Shown: positions 23,360-33,188 of the stretch, piece by piece | Numbering within the stretch: the first letter of the stretch is position 1 | How the letters are laid out: each line of letters begins with the position of its first letter | Source of the DNA: JBDRLU01 sp043812795 | GTDB taxonomy: Bacteria > Chloroflexota > Dehalococcoidia > Dehalococcoidales > UBA2162 | DNA length: 64,000 nucleotides | Direction: 5' to 3' | Assembly (NCBI GenBank): GCA_043812795.1 | Contig: JBDRLU010000017.1 | Location: forward strand, 1-64,000 | Translations under genes and position numbers: made by a program | Notes under the pieces: model-generated | The model's input: the letters and a program-made list of their open reading frames with translations, nothing else | What the model was told of the DNA's origin: nothing | The model's database searches: none

Positions 23360-24126
23360 CTGTGACCTATAATAACTTTGTCTAGTTTAGTTTAATATAC
23401 CATTCTCTTTATTTCAAATAAGAATTGGCCATAAGCCTTTTCTCATCATATCGAAATAACTGGCCTAAAAATACCGCCTGAAAAGTTCTGAATATTAACG
23501 CATTCGGGGACCCGCCTTGGATTCGAACTGAGCACTTTGATACTTTCCCTTAAATTTGATAACTGATGGCTGAAGGTTGATAGCTCATTTTTCCTTCGCA
23601 AATCCTCGCGACAAAATCCCCTTGCCCTTTTCTCCTCTCCCGCCTTACAATAATCTCACTGTTTGCGCGAGATGCAGATAAACGCGCCGTCGGATTCTGG
23701 CCGCTGGGGTCGGTTCAGGGTAATCGGGAAGACCCTGCACTTGACCAACAAAGCGGTAACGCAGGTCGCCGGATAGAGACCGTCAGGTCTTGGGTCCACA
23801 GGCCGCCGCCTCTTGAGACGGTTGGCTGTCGACAAGGCTCTCGTCAGAATCGCCCCCGGAAAGTCCAGTAAGGGATGAATATCGGGTGCCCCGGTACCGG
23901 AATTCCTTCCGTGATTGACTTCGCGGACATTCGGTATCACGGGACTTCACCACAGCTTTGGTTCTCGGGTTCACCCTGAAGGGAGACCAATTACCTCTCA
24001 TTATCCCCTGGAATGAGAATGCGTCCGCATACACTTAAATATTAGTTTTTTGTTCCAGAAAAACAAATGCACCTTGACAACAAAATCGGAACTGGAATTT
24101 CTTGCTTGGCGCTTCGGACCGGTAAC
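23360..24126. other. Long gene-free stretch beside the R-M pair
   Basis: About 770 bases with no confident gene. At 23505-23530 the minus strand reads CAGTTCGAATCCAAGGCGGG then TCCCCG, which resembles the T-loop and 3' end of a tRNA gene without the rest. A GCTGATGGCTGAAGG-type short repeat is at 23561-23586. From about 23640 to 24040 the sequence is GC-rich, unlike the R-M genes. Two overlapping minus-strand open frames there (23656-23940 from GTG, and 23783-24034) have no ribosome sites and no recognisable family, so I do not call them genes. The block may be a structured RNA or decayed DNA. Confidence 0.5.
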
Positions 24127-24702
24127 CTAGTCTTTTCCACCCTTCATCGCCTGCGTCCAGATTTCGAGGAACTGGTTCAGGATGCGAGCGGTGGCCCCCC
24201 AGATTATCTTCCCGTTACAGTGATATGACTCGCCGCGAATGCCGCGGCCGTCGATATCGTGTTCTTCGTAGTAGCAGCTTTTATCGCACAGGACTGAGAT
24301 GGGGACTTCAATCAGTTCGTCGATTTCGAACGGGTCGGCCTTGAAGGGATAGGGGTAGGGAATCAGCCCCACGAACGGCGAGATGATGTAGTTGGACGTG
24401 TGGGTGGGGGAATCGTCCAGTTCCCCCAGTAGCTCCACGGCCTCGGGCGCCAGCCCGATTTCCTCGGTACACTCCCGCAACGCCGTCTGGAATAGCGTGC
24501 TGTCCTCGACCTCGTGGGCGCCGCCGGGAAAGGATATCTGCCCCTTATGGTCTCTCACCTTCTCCGTCCTCTTCGTGAACAGCAGGTAGTACTCTCCGTC
24601 TTTCAGGTAAACGGGTATCAGCACCGCCGACGCCATCAGGGAAGCATCGACGATGCGCTGTTTCGGCCGTTTGGCCAGGGCTTCTTTCAGTCTTTCCACC
24701 AT
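24127..24702 (-). CDS. Nudix hydrolase, CoA pyrophosphatase-like
   Basis: 191 residues. The Nudix box is SFPGGAHEVEDSTLFQTALR then ECTEEIGL (about residues 57-84). The sequence VRDHKGQISFPGGA, just before it, is the extension characteristic of the NudL/CoA-diphosphatase group, and LLGELDDSPTHTSNYIISPFVG follows as in that group (in parts: LGELDDSPT, SNYIISPFVG). It probably splits CoA or oxidised CoA into 4'-phosphopantetheine and 3',5'-ADP. ATG at 24702; the frame is complete. Confidence 0.88.
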   Translation of the reverse strand: MVERLKEALAKRPKQRIVDASLMASAVLIPVYLKDGEYYLLFTKRTEKVRDHKGQISFPGGAHEVEDSTLFQTALRECTEEIGLAPEAVELLGELDDSPTHTSNYIISPFVGLIPYPYPFKADPFEIDELIEVPISVLCDKSCYYEEHDIDGRGIRGESYHCNGKIIWGATARILNQFLEIWTQAMKGGKD

Positions 24703-24808
24703 AGTTTAATACTAGCACTCGCCCGAAACCAAGACAAATGAGCTTTTTCGGACAGCCTCGGAGCAATCTTGCTGAAAGCCGTTAGCTGAAATTTGTTATG
24801 CCCGCAAC

Positions 24809-24838
24809 TTGACAAGTTATTCTTGGCTTGCCTATAAT
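24809..24838 (+). promoter_or_regulatory. pyrG promoter
   Basis: TTGACA (24809-24814), 18-base spacer, TATAAT (24833-24838). This is a near-perfect housekeeping promoter about 85 bases before pyrG. Confidence 0.8.
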
Positions 24839-24923
24839 AAAAGAAACCTTACCTGAGACCAGATTATTCCTTCCCCTTTCAGGTAAACCCAGCAGAAGTT
24901 ATTCCTGATGTACCCTTAAACCG

Positions 24924-26564
24924 ATGTCAAAGTATATCTTTGTTACTGGTGGCGTTGTTAGTTCAGTAGGCAAGGGCATCGCTGTCGCTTCCATCGGCAC
25001 TATCTTGAAAAGCCGTGGACTGACCGTCTCGGTACAGAAACTGGACTCCTACCTCAATGTCGACCCGGGGACCATGTCGCCCTATCAGCATGGCGAGGTA
25101 TTCGTCACGCAGGATGGTGCCGAGACCGACCTCGACCTGGGTAACTATGAGCGTTTTATCGATATCAACCTGACCGCCGACTGCAATGTGACTTCCGGCC
25201 TTATTTATAGTGCGGTTATTGCGAAAGAGAGGCACGGCGATTTCCTCGGCGGTACCATTCAGGTCGTGCCGCATCTCACTAACGAGATAAAAGACCGCTT
25301 CAAGAAACTGGCCGAAAAATCGCAGGCCGACGTGGTGCTCATCGAAGTGGGCGGTACCGTCGGTGACATCGAAGGACAACCGTTTCTGGAAGCCATCCGG
25401 CAGATGAGAAATGACGTAGGGCGGGACAACGTACTTTACATTCACGTGACGTTGCTGCCCTATCTGGCCGCAACTCAGGAACTGAAAACGAAACCGACCC
25501 AGCATAGCGTCAATGAGTTACGCCGCATCGGTATTCAGCCTGATATTATTATTTTACGCAGTGACTATCCGGTCTCGGAGGGAATAAGAGATAAAATATC
25601 CCTTTTCTGCGACGTGGGGCGTCAGGCGGTGATTCCGCTCACGACCGTCCCCACTATTTATGAAGTTCCACTCTTTCTGGAGGAGTCAGGATTAGGTCAG
25701 ATTATTACTGATAAACTGGGCCTGGAGGCCCGTGAACCCGACTTGAGCCAGTGGCGGCAACTGGTGACCGTTCTCAAAGAACCCCACGAGCCGGTCAATA
25801 TCGCCCTGGTGGGCAAATATGTCGAATTAAAAGATGCCTACTATTCCGTCCGTGAAGCCTTACAGCACGCGGCACTCTACCATAACCGGAGCCTTAATCT
25901 CATCTGGGTCTCTTCCGAGTCTCTGGATAAAGACGGTACCGAACAATTGCGCGATGCTCAGGGTATCATCGTCCCGGGTGGTTTCGGCATCAGGGGCATT
26001 GAGGGCATGATAAGAGCTGCTAACTACGCCCGCGTCAACAAAGTCCCCTATCTGGGACTCTGCCTGGGAATGCAGGTGATGGTGATTGAGTTTGCCCGTC
26101 ACGCCTTAAATGAAAGCACACCTAATTCCACCGAATTCGACCCGGGTACTCCTTATCCGGTGATTGACCTCATGCCTGACCAGCGCGGCGTCACCGACAT
26201 GGGGAAGACCATGCGTCTGGGTAATTATCCCTGCTGTCTGGCTGACAGCAGCCATGCGGGTAAAGCCTACGGAGAAGACCGGATTCAGGAACGCCACCGC
26301 CATCGCTATGAGTTCAATAACCGGTTCCGCCAGCAGTTAGAGCAGGCCGGTATGGTCTGTAGCGGACTATCGCCGGATAGCCAGCTGGTAGAGCTTTGCG
26401 AAATTCAGGACCATCCGTGGATGGTAAGCTGCCAGTTCCATCCCGAATTTTTATCACGGCCCGGCCGCCCCCACCCCCTGTTTCGTGACTTTATCGGCGT
26501 CGCCAAAGATGTCTTGCGTGAAGGGGCACAGTTGCCCCTCCCGACAAATCAAGAAAAGGACTGA
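24924..26564 (+). CDS. pyrG: CTP synthase
   Basis: Makes CTP from UTP, ATP and glutamine. The 546-residue protein has the N-terminal synthase domain ([18 protein letters not shown] at residues 3-20, with the P-loop, and [20 protein letters not shown] split as [12 protein letters not shown] and VFVTQDGAE near 50) and a C-terminal class I glutamine amidotransferase domain with the nucleophile Cys in YLGLCLGMQ (about 380) and the His/Glu pair in QFHPEF (about 513). ATG 24924 fits the family start MSKYIF; no strong ribosome site. It is the first gene of a pyrG-talC-rho run. Confidence 0.96.
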   Translation: MSKYIFVTGGVVSSVGKGIAVASIGTILKSRGLTVSVQKLDSYLNVDPGTMSPYQHGEVFVTQDGAETDLDLGNYERFIDINLTADCNVTSGLIYSAVIAKERHGDFLGGTIQVVPHLTNEIKDRFKKLAEKSQADVVLIEVGGTVGDIEGQPFLEAIRQMRNDVGRDNVLYIHVTLLPYLAATQELKTKPTQHSVNELRRIGIQPDIIILRSDYPVSEGIRDKISLFCDVGRQAVIPLTTVPTIYEVPLFLEESGLGQIITDKLGLEAREPDLSQWRQLVTVLKEPHEPVNIALVGKYVELKDAYYSVREALQHAALYHNRSLNLIWVSSESLDKDGTEQLRDAQGIIVPGGFGIRGIEGMIRAANYARVNKVPYLGLCLGMQVMVIEFARHALNESTPNSTEFDPGTPYPVIDLMPDQRGVTDMGKTMRLGNYPCCLADSSHAGKAYGEDRIQERHRHRYEFNNRFRQQLEQAGMVCSGLSPDSQLVELCEIQDHPWMVSCQFHPEFLSRPGRPHPLFRDFIGVAKDVLREGAQLPLPTNQEKD

Positions 26565-26574
26565 GAGGGAGAGA

Positions 26575-27234
26575 ATGCGAATATTTCTCGATACGGCTAA
26601 CATCGAGCAAATCAAACAGGCGGCGGCACTGGGTGTTATCAGTGGCATCACCACCAATCCTACCCTGGTATCCGCCGAAGGCGCCGTCGATTATGAAGCC
26701 ACCGTTAAGGAAATTTGCTCGATTATCTCCGGTCCGATTTCAGCCGAGGTGGTGGTGGAAGGGGCGAAGGCGATGATTGAGCAGGCGCGGCAAATTGCCA
26801 AGTGGGCGCCCAATATTGTTATCAAAATCCCGGCCACCGCTGAGGGCCTCGAAGTAACCTCGGCGCTGGCGAAAGAAAATATCAAGGTCAACTTTACTTT
26901 GTGCTTTTCCGTCAACCAGGCCCTGCTTGGGGCGCGGGCCGGTGCGGCTTATGTCAGCCCCTTTGTCGGCCGGCTGGATGATATCGGGCACGATGGCATT
27001 GCCCTGGTGAAGGATGTGGTGGAAGTCTATAAGAATTACGAATTACCTACTCAGGTGATTGCCGCCAGTATCCGCCATCCCCTGCATTGTGTTGCTGCGG
27101 CTAAAGCCGGAGCGCATATTGCTACCGTCCCTTACGCGGTCTTGATGCAGATGATTCGTCACCCGCTTACTGATATCGGCGTGAGCCGCTTCCTGGCCGA
27201 CTGGCAGCGGGTGGCACCACAAATCAAGAAATAA
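26575..27234 (+). CDS. Transaldolase-like fructose-6-phosphate aldolase
   Basis: A 219-residue class I aldolase of the small TalC/MipB group, using a Schiff-base lysine. It starts [12 protein letters not shown] and has [10 protein letters not shown] (about residues 24-33), KIPATAEGL with the catalytic Lys (about 84-92), [20 protein letters not shown] (about 107-126) and SPFVGRLDD. Small members act as transaldolase or as fructose-6-phosphate aldolase; the sequence does not decide which. ATG 26575 follows GAGAGGGAGAG; the frame is open further upstream, but that part overlaps pyrG. Confidence 0.9.
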   Translation: MRIFLDTANIEQIKQAAALGVISGITTNPTLVSAEGAVDYEATVKEICSIISGPISAEVVVEGAKAMIEQARQIAKWAPNIVIKIPATAEGLEVTSALAKENIKVNFTLCFSVNQALLGARAGAAYVSPFVGRLDDIGHDGIALVKDVVEVYKNYELPTQVIAASIRHPLHCVAAAKAGAHIATVPYAVLMQMIRHPLTDIGVSRFLADWQRVAPQIKK

Positions 27235-27248
27235 AACAGGAGACAAAC

Positions 27249-28511
27249 ATGGACATCAGTCAACTCGAACCCAAATCTATGGAGGAGCTGCTCGACCTGG
27301 CCAAGGAACTGGGCATTGCCAATCATACTGAGCTCAGCAAGCAGGACCTCATGGTACGCTTACTCCAGGCTTATACCGAACAAGAGGGCAACACTTTTTG
27401 CAGTGGCGTCCTCGATATCATGAGTGACGGCTATGGATTCCTCAGGAATGGCACTTTGCTCCCCAGCGCCAGTGATGTTTATGTGTCTCAATCTCAGATA
27501 CGCCGCTTCGGCCTGCGTAATGGTGATATGGTAGTCGGCCAGGGGCGACCGGCCCGGCCGGGTGAGAAATATTTCAGCCTGCTCCGCATTGAGCTGGTGA
27601 ATGATATAAATCCGGAACTGGCCAAGGACCGCCCCTACTTTAACTCGCTTACCCCGGTGTTTCCCGACAAACTGGTTAACCTGGAACATACGCCCGGCGA
27701 CTTAGCGACCCGTCTGATTAATCTCATCGCTCCGGTGGGGCGAGGACAGCGCGGCTTGATTGTTTCGCCGCCCAAAGCCGGCAAGACTATACTCCTCAAG
27801 TCCATCGCCAGCGCCGTAACAGCTAATTACGCCGATATTCACATTATGGTCTGCCTCATCGGCGAGCGGCCGGAAGAGGTCACTGACATCCGGCGTTCGG
27901 TCAAGGGCGAGGTTATCGGGGCGACCTTTGACCAGCCAGTGGAAGACCAGACGCGGGTGGCTGACCTGGCTCTGGAGAGAGCCAAGCACCTCGTCGAAAG
28001 TGGTAAGGACGTGTTCCTTTTGCTCGATGGTATTACCCGCCTTACCCGGGCTTATAACCTGGCTACACCATCCAGTGGCCGTACCCTTTCCGGTGGTATC
28101 GACCCGGCGGCCCTTTATCCGGCCAAGCATTTCTTTGGCGCCGCTCGTAATACGGTGGAGGGTGGGAGCCTGACCATCCTGGCTACCTGTCTGGTGGATA
28201 CTGGTAGTCGTATGGACGACCTTATCTATGAAGAATTCAAGGGTACCGGCAATATGGAAGTCCACCTCGACCGGCGATTGGCGGAACGGCGCATCTTCCC
28301 GGCTATCGATGTTGAGCGTAGCGGCACGAGACGGGAAGAACTATTACTGGGTGAAGAGACACTGAGCAAGGCGTGGCTGCTGCGGCGCATGGTCTCGATG
28401 ATTTCCTCCGATTCAGCCAACTTCGCCGAAGCGGCGGAACGAGTCCTCGACCGCATGAGAAAGACCAAGACCAACGTCGAATTTCTGGCGACATTGAACC
28501 GGGAGATGTAA
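27249..28511 (+). CDS. rho: Transcription termination factor Rho
   Basis: Ring helicase that pulls RNA out of stalled polymerase. Of 420 residues, the N-terminal helical part (residues 1-45) leads into the cold-shock RNA-binding fold ([15 protein letters not shown], about 52-66). The ATPase core has Walker A PPKAGKT (about 177-183), Walker [12 protein letters not shown] (about 257-267) and the Q-loop/R-loop region [20 protein letters not shown] (about 281-300). A clean AGGAGA site precedes the ATG. 13 bases after talC. Confidence 0.96.
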   Translation: MDISQLEPKSMEELLDLAKELGIANHTELSKQDLMVRLLQAYTEQEGNTFCSGVLDIMSDGYGFLRNGTLLPSASDVYVSQSQIRRFGLRNGDMVVGQGRPARPGEKYFSLLRIELVNDINPELAKDRPYFNSLTPVFPDKLVNLEHTPGDLATRLINLIAPVGRGQRGLIVSPPKAGKTILLKSIASAVTANYADIHIMVCLIGERPEEVTDIRRSVKGEVIGATFDQPVEDQTRVADLALERAKHLVESGKDVFLLLDGITRLTRAYNLATPSSGRTLSGGIDPAALYPAKHFFGAARNTVEGGSLTILATCLVDTGSRMDDLIYEEFKGTGNMEVHLDRRLAERRIFPAIDVERSGTRREELLLGEETLSKAWLLRRMVSMISSDSANFAEAAERVLDRMRKTKTNVEFLATLNREM

Positions 28512-28517
28512 CCAGGA

Positions 28518-29645
28518 CTAATTGAGAAACTTGAAAGTGTTTAATATGTGGTCAAATTCAGCTTCAGCCACGCTTTCTGGCGTAGTAGAAGCTACATTCA
28601 TGTAAATACTCCAAGTCAATCCCTTATAATCAAAATATATCACTAACGAGAGGCGCCTGTAAGGTGACCCTGAAGTATAGACAGCCTTTTCGCCTTGTGC
28701 GCCAGCTACAGACATACCAGCACTTTTTATTAAAGTGAAAGTCCCTTGTGGTCCGTGCAACGTCCCATAGATTTTTTTATCTAAAGCAGCCTTTGAGTCT
28801 TTATAAAACGTGCCAATCGGCTCAACGAAGATGATAAGAGAATCTACGCCTGCGTTTGCATCAAGTGGCTTCCGCATAAACTCCAACTCAGTGCGTTTTG
28901 ACTGGGCATCGTTTCGTATATCTGTATGTAGTAATTCGTAGCTACTCGGATACACCATGGAGAAATGTGCAATACCTTCATCTAAAGAATATTTCGCGTA
29001 GCTTTCCGAGGGGACGACCGCATTTTGTATCTTAAAAGTCTGTAATATTCTTTGAAAATCAGCCTGAGCGGTCAATGAGTTAGACAGATTCGAGTCTATC
29101 CTAACCACGACCGTTGACCTGCCAGTGTCCAAATAAACCTCTCTCACAACAATCGGGGTAGACTCGTAGTTGAACGAATATACAATTATCGTAGCCGGTA
29201 TTTCTCCCACCGCCGTTGCAGTATTTTCCTCCAGTTTGAAGTTAGAGACTCTTCTGGAGGAACCAAGAGGCAACCAAGAAAAGTTCCAATTCCGATATTC
29301 TTTGAGTTGGGTTTCTAAGTAAGTCTTAGTGGGTAAACGCCATTGTGCTGAAATATCTAGCCTAATCGCAGTGGTGTCTTTGCCGAATAGCCCCGCTCCT
29401 CTCTTATTTACGAAACTTAAGCTATTTTGGTAAACAAAGTCTATCATGAGGCGTACTCGGTTATTTGTAACGGTATCTTCTTCGTAATAACGAGGATATT
29501 TAAAAGTAATATTTGAAGAACCGATGAGGCCGGAGAAGGTTTTATATCCTGGGTCGAACATGGTTGTGCAGGAGGCTGAAGCTAATGAGGATATTATCAG
29601 CGCGTATGCCACCAACGGCCGCAAAGCCCTACCTTTCAACACCAC
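28518..29645 (-). CDS. Lipoprotein with two PsbP-like repeats, unknown role
   Basis: A 375-residue secreted lipoprotein: the signal peptide ends LASASC, giving a lipid cysteine at about residue 27. The mature part appears to hold two similar domains of about 150 residues. Each begins with an aromatic F-x-Y-P-x-x-Y strand (FKYPRYYEED near 48 and FSMVYPSSYELL near 232), contains a membrane-side VxxxxxGRSTVVVR or KAVYTSG stretch, and ends with a helix before ILQTFK or ILNTFK. This repeated ILxTFK ending resembles bacterial PsbP/MOG1-type domains. Start GTG at 29645 follows AGGAGG. Convergent with rho, with only 6 bases between stops. Confidence 0.72.
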   Translation of the reverse strand: MVLKGRALRPLVAYALIISSLASASCTTMFDPGYKTFSGLIGSSNITFKYPRYYEEDTVTNNRVRLMIDFVYQNSLSFVNKRGAGLFGKDTTAIRLDISAQWRLPTKTYLETQLKEYRNWNFSWLPLGSSRRVSNFKLEENTATAVGEIPATIIVYSFNYESTPIVVREVYLDTGRSTVVVRIDSNLSNSLTAQADFQRILQTFKIQNAVVPSESYAKYSLDEGIAHFSMVYPSSYELLHTDIRNDAQSKRTELEFMRKPLDANAGVDSLIIFVEPIGTFYKDSKAALDKKIYGTLHGPQGTFTLIKSAGMSVAGAQGEKAVYTSGSPYRRLSLVIYFDYKGLTWSIYMNVASTTPESVAEAEFDHILNTFKFLN

Positions 29646-29715
29646 TCGTCCTCCTATTGAACCGAGTTTAATCTAGTGTTGTATCGTCAAATTGTCAATA
29701 GCTAAGTTCGCCTTT

Positions 29716-29744
29716 TTGTCCCTCGCTACCGCCTGTGCTACAAT
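29716..29744 (+). promoter_or_regulatory. uvrC promoter
   Basis: TTGTCC (29716-29721) and TACAAT (29739-29744) with a 17-base spacer and TGTGC before the -10 box. The start lies about 10 bases before uvrC, so the leader is very short. Confidence 0.6.
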
Positions 29745-29761
29745 TTTATGTGGAGACCAAC

Positions 29762-31594
29762 ATGACCAGCGAGCTTATCGGTAAACAGCTCAAGCAGTTA
29801 CCCGCCAGCCCGGGTGTCTATCTGATGAAAGACGCCGGGGGAACTATTCTCTACGTGGGCAAAGCGGCAAGCCTGCACCACCGCGTCCGGTCGTATTTTG
29901 CCAGTCCAGCCCGGCTGACGACAAAAATAGAGCGCATGGTCGCACGGGTTAACGACATTGATTTCTTCGTTACGGGAACGGAACAGGAAGCCCTTATTCT
30001 TGAGTGCACTCTTATCAAGCGGTACCGCCCCCGCTATAACGTCCGGCTTAAAGATGATAAGGCTTTCCCGTATCTTAAGATAGACCTCAATGAGGACTGG
30101 CCGAGGCTGCATATTACCCGGCGCCTGGAACAGGATGGGGCTCACTATTTCGGCCCATTCGCCAGCGCCAAGTCGGTAAGGCGTACCATGAAATTATTAA
30201 AGGGGATTTTCCCTTATCGTTCCTGTTCTAAGGTTATCACCGGCAACGACCCGCGTCCCTGCCTCGATTATTACATTCACCGCTGCCTCGGCCCCTGTAT
30301 CGGTGCCGTCAGCAAGCCGAAGTACGATGAGGTGATAAAGCAGGTCGTCCTTTTCCTCGAAGGTAAACAGGAAGAAGTAGTCCGCAAGCTGGACAGAGAA
30401 ATGAAGCAAGCGTCTGAAGCTTTGGATTTTGAAAAGGCGGCTTTGCTCCGTGACCAGATCCAGGCCATCGACCGGGTTATTGAGGGGCAGCGGATTGCCG
30501 GCACCGTGAAAGGCGAGCAGGATGTTATCGCCTTCGCCACCGAGCGCGACCAGGCTTACGTCCAGGTCTTTTTCATCCGAAATAGTAAGCTGATTGGTCG
30601 GGAGAGTTTTGTCTTACAGGGGACTAATTCGGAAGAGCCGGACCGGATTATGTCCAGCTTTATTAAGCAGTTCTATGGCTCGGCGCCATATATCCCCCCG
30701 CTGATTTTGCTCCAGCACCCCGTAGAAGATAAGGCAGTTATCGAGAGCTGGCTGCAAAATAAGCGGGGTAGCCGGGTTGCGCTCGAGGTGCCGGGCCGGG
30801 GTAAGAAAAAACAACTGGTGGACATTGTTGTCCGGAATGCGGAACAGGGGTTACAGCAACTTCAGCTTAAACAGCCGGCTGCCCATTCTAGTGCTACTGA
30901 TGCTCTCGCTGAAATCGAAAAGGAACTACATCTGCCGAATATTCCGCTACGCATTGAGGGCTACGACATCTCTAATATTCAAGGCCGGGCGGCGGTCGGC
31001 AGCATGGTTGTTTTTGAGAACGGACAACCTAAGCCTGCCCATTACCGCCGTTTCCGCATCAAAACGGTGGTCGGGGCCGATGATTATGCCATGATGCAGG
31101 AAGTACTCCGGCGGCGCTTCGCCCGAAGCAATCTCCCGACCGGTGCGTCAGCGACCAATACCTGGGCGATGTTACCTGATTTGGTGCTGATTGATGGTGG
31201 CAAAGGACAACTTGGTGCGGCCAGAGAAGCCATGGCCGAAGCCGGCGTCGGTTCTGTGCCGGTAGCCGCCCTGGCGAAAGAAGAGGAAGCCCTTTTTATT
31301 CCCCGGCAGAGTGAGCCGGTTCTCCTCCCCGGTAATTCCCCCGGCCGGCAATTACTCCAGCACCTCAGAGATGAAGCCCATCGTTTTGCTCTGGGGTATC
31401 ATCGGAAAGTCCGCCAGCGGGAAGCCTTTACCTCGGCGCTGGATAATATCCCCGGTATCGGCCCCAAGCGCAAGCGTGTCTTGCTACGTAAGTTCGGCTC
31501 GGTAGTGGCGATTCGAGCGGCTTCCGTTGCCGAACTGGCGGCTACCGCTGGCATTACCGAGGGCCTGGCCCGAAAAATCAAAGAACAACTGTAA
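29762..31594 (+). CDS. uvrC: Excinuclease ABC subunit C
   Basis: UvrC makes both cuts beside a DNA lesion held by UvrB. The 610-residue protein has a GIY-YIG nuclease domain at the N-terminus (SPGVYLMKDAGGTILYVGKA, about 15-34), the cysteine cluster RSCSKV...PCLDYYIHRCLGPC (about 157-180) for a metal cluster, the UvrB-binding UVR motif (EMKQASEALDFEKAALLRD, about 214-232), an RNase H-like second nuclease (GYDISNIQG, about 401-409) and C-terminal helix-hairpin-helix motifs (IPGIGPKRKRVLL). ATG 29762 after GGAGACC is preferred to the earlier TTG or CTG codons. Confidence 0.96.
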   Translation: MTSELIGKQLKQLPASPGVYLMKDAGGTILYVGKAASLHHRVRSYFASPARLTTKIERMVARVNDIDFFVTGTEQEALILECTLIKRYRPRYNVRLKDDKAFPYLKIDLNEDWPRLHITRRLEQDGAHYFGPFASAKSVRRTMKLLKGIFPYRSCSKVITGNDPRPCLDYYIHRCLGPCIGAVSKPKYDEVIKQVVLFLEGKQEEVVRKLDREMKQASEALDFEKAALLRDQIQAIDRVIEGQRIAGTVKGEQDVIAFATERDQAYVQVFFIRNSKLIGRESFVLQGTNSEEPDRIMSSFIKQFYGSAPYIPPLILLQHPVEDKAVIESWLQNKRGSRVALEVPGRGKKKQLVDIVVRNAEQGLQQLQLKQPAAHSSATDALAEIEKELHLPNIPLRIEGYDISNIQGRAAVGSMVVFENGQPKPAHYRRFRIKTVVGADDYAMMQEVLRRRFARSNLPTGASATNTWAMLPDLVLIDGGKGQLGAAREAMAEAGVGSVPVAALAKEEEALFIPRQSEPVLLPGNSPGRQLLQHLRDEAHRFALGYHRKVRQREAFTSALDNIPGIGPKRKRVLLRKFGSVVAIRAASVAELAATAGITEGLARKIKEQL

Positions 31595-31903
31595 AGGATA
31601 GTTGGCAGCCCGTTCGCCCTGAGCCTGTCGAAGGGTGTCGTCGTCTCAATTTTTAGACCGCTCATGGTATCCTTCGGCAAGCTTTGGACAGGCTAGTAGC
31701 TCACCACGAGCGGCTCCATAAACGCTTTTCAACCAGCCTCTTAAGGCAGGTGATTTGGCTGTAAACTCTTTTTGTCTTCTCCGGGGTTGATAGTTCTTCG
31801 TGACCAGGCGGGCAAAAAAATTAATGCAATTTTAACGCTATTTTTATGCGGGTAGTAATTGTGCACCTCTAAACTGAAGATGAGAAGAACAGGAGAGCGC
31901 ACA
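31595..31903. other. Gap after uvrC with interspersed repeats
   Basis: 31611-31713 holds two facing copies of the CTGAGCCTGTCGAAGGG family (CCCGTTCGCCCTGAGCCTG at left; CCTTCGGCAAGCTTTGGAC and ACAGGCTAGTAGCTCACCAC at right), the same pair order as at 41569-41642. The rest, 31714-31903, is AT-rich and shows no gene. Confidence 0.55.
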
Positions 31904-32101
31904 GTGATTAAAACCATTATCCGGTTTCGCAATAATATGGTGATGGTCTTTGACGAAGAAGGAGAGCAGCTTCGCCAATACCAGGGTCGTTATGAGGAAG
32001 TTAAGGAACATATCTTACAAGACGCTACCGACGAGGCGGTGTTTGCCCATGGTTTCACCGAGACCGGCGACCTGCTGACCGTCTCCAGAGAGCAATGGTA
32101 A
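31904..32101 (+). CDS. Small conserved-looking protein, unknown
   Basis: 65 residues from GTG at 31904, after AGGAGAG 6 bases upstream. The product starts IKTIIRFRNNMVMVFDEEGE and continues QLRQYQGRYEEVKEHIL, a beta-hairpin plus helix pattern, and ends GDLLTVSREQW. It is acidic, without membrane segments or cysteines. A longer frame from GTG 31859 is possible but lacks a ribosome site. A hairpin right after the stop looks like its transcript end. No function is recognised. Confidence 0.68.
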   Translation: MIKTIIRFRNNMVMVFDEEGEQLRQYQGRYEEVKEHILQDATDEAVFAHGFTETGDLLTVSREQW

Positions 32102-32112
32102 GTGCTTTTATC

Positions 32113-32137
32113 AGCGGGGTCTCATCCCGCTGGTTTT
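32113..32137 (+). terminator. Probable intrinsic terminator
   Basis: AGCGGG (32113-32118) pairs with CCCGCT (32126-32131) across a 7-base loop and is followed by GGTTTTCC. It lies 11 bases after the small gene stops. The stem is short and the T run modest. Confidence 0.5.
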
Positions 32138-32272
32138 CCTCATTATTTCCATGTTTAATCACTCAAACATATCCTTGTTAGTTTTCCTTCCCAGTCACTC
32201 TAATGGCTTGAATTCAGTAATAATAGAGTATAAAGTCTTACTTAAGATAGTTGCGTGAGTAGCGGAGGGAAC

Positions 32273-33100
32273 ATGAATAAGCTCTTATTTGGTACCGGCG
32301 GCACGCCTCACAGCAGCCGGACCGGGTCCACTGTAGATGGAATCAAACGGGTGGCCGAGTTGGGGTTGGGGTGTATGGAAATCGAGTTCGTTCAGGGGGT
32401 GAGGATGGGCGAGGCGAGCGCCCGGGAAGTAGCCAGGACTGCTGCCGGTGCCGGTATCAGCTTATCGGCCCATGCCCCCTACTACATCAATTTCAATGCT
32501 CATGAGCCGGAAAAGATAAAGGCAAGTCAGGCCAGGTTGTTGCAGACGGCCCGCATCGGCGCGTTATGTGGCGCCCGAAGCGTAGTAGTGCACACCGCTT
32601 TTTATCTTGGCGACCCGCCGGAAAAAACTTATCAAACCGTAAAGCAATACCTGGCGGAGACTCTGGAGCAATTGCGGCAGGAAAATAATCCGGTGGTAAT
32701 CCGTCCCGAGTTGATGGGCAAACCGACCCAGTTCGGCGCCCCGGATGAGCTCTTCCGCTTAGCCACCGAGCTTTCCGGCGTGGCTCCCTGTTTTGATTGC
32801 GCCCACTGGCACGCCCGCACCGGTAAGTTTAACTCTTACCGGGAATTTACTGACTTCCTGGGTCAGATTGAGCAGAAATTGGGTCGAGCGGCTCTCGAGG
32901 ACATGCACATCCATTTTTCAGGCATCATCTATGGTAAGAAAGGCGAAGTCAAACATATCGATCTGAAAGAATCCGATTTAAAGTACGTGGAGCTGCTGAG
33001 AGCGTTACGGGACTACCGGGTTGCCGGTCTGGTTATCTGTGAAAGTCCCAACCTCGAAGAGGACGCGTTGCTTTTGCAAGAGACCTATAATAGCTTTTAG
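32273..33100 (+). CDS. Endonuclease IV-like TIM-barrel (AP endonuclease family 2)
   Basis: A 275-residue TIM-barrel protein with metal-ligand segments of endonuclease IV: LLFGTGGTPHSSR at the start, SLSAHAPYYINF (about 64-75), VVVHTAFYLGD (about 103-113), IRPELMGKP (about 142-150), FDCAHWHARTG (about 172-182), HIHFSGI and a final VICESPN Glu. It would cut at abasic sites in DNA repair. Some residues differ from canonical Nfo (His in place of Glu/Asp cannot be excluded by eye), so a sugar-phosphate isomerase-like role is an alternative. ATG after GGAGGGAAC is a strong start. It comes 88 bases before ftsH. Confidence 0.8.
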   Translation: MNKLLFGTGGTPHSSRTGSTVDGIKRVAELGLGCMEIEFVQGVRMGEASAREVARTAAGAGISLSAHAPYYINFNAHEPEKIKASQARLLQTARIGALCGARSVVVHTAFYLGDPPEKTYQTVKQYLAETLEQLRQENNPVVIRPELMGKPTQFGAPDELFRLATELSGVAPCFDCAHWHARTGKFNSYREFTDFLGQIEQKLGRAALEDMHIHFSGIIYGKKGEVKHIDLKESDLKYVELLRALRDYRVAGLVICESPNLEEDALLLQETYNSF

Positions 33101-33145
33101 ATGGCAGACAATTCGTTCTGATTTCACTATCGGCGGCTCTTCTGT

Positions 33146-33151
33146 TATAAT
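33146..33151 (+). promoter_or_regulatory. ftsH promoter -10 box
   Basis: TATAAT at 33146-33151, with TTCACT (33123-33128) 17 bases upstream as a weak -35 box, 37 bases before the ftsH start. Confidence 0.6.
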
Positions 33152-33188
33152 AGTCTTTGGTATTTCGTTTCTTTATAAGAAGGACAAC

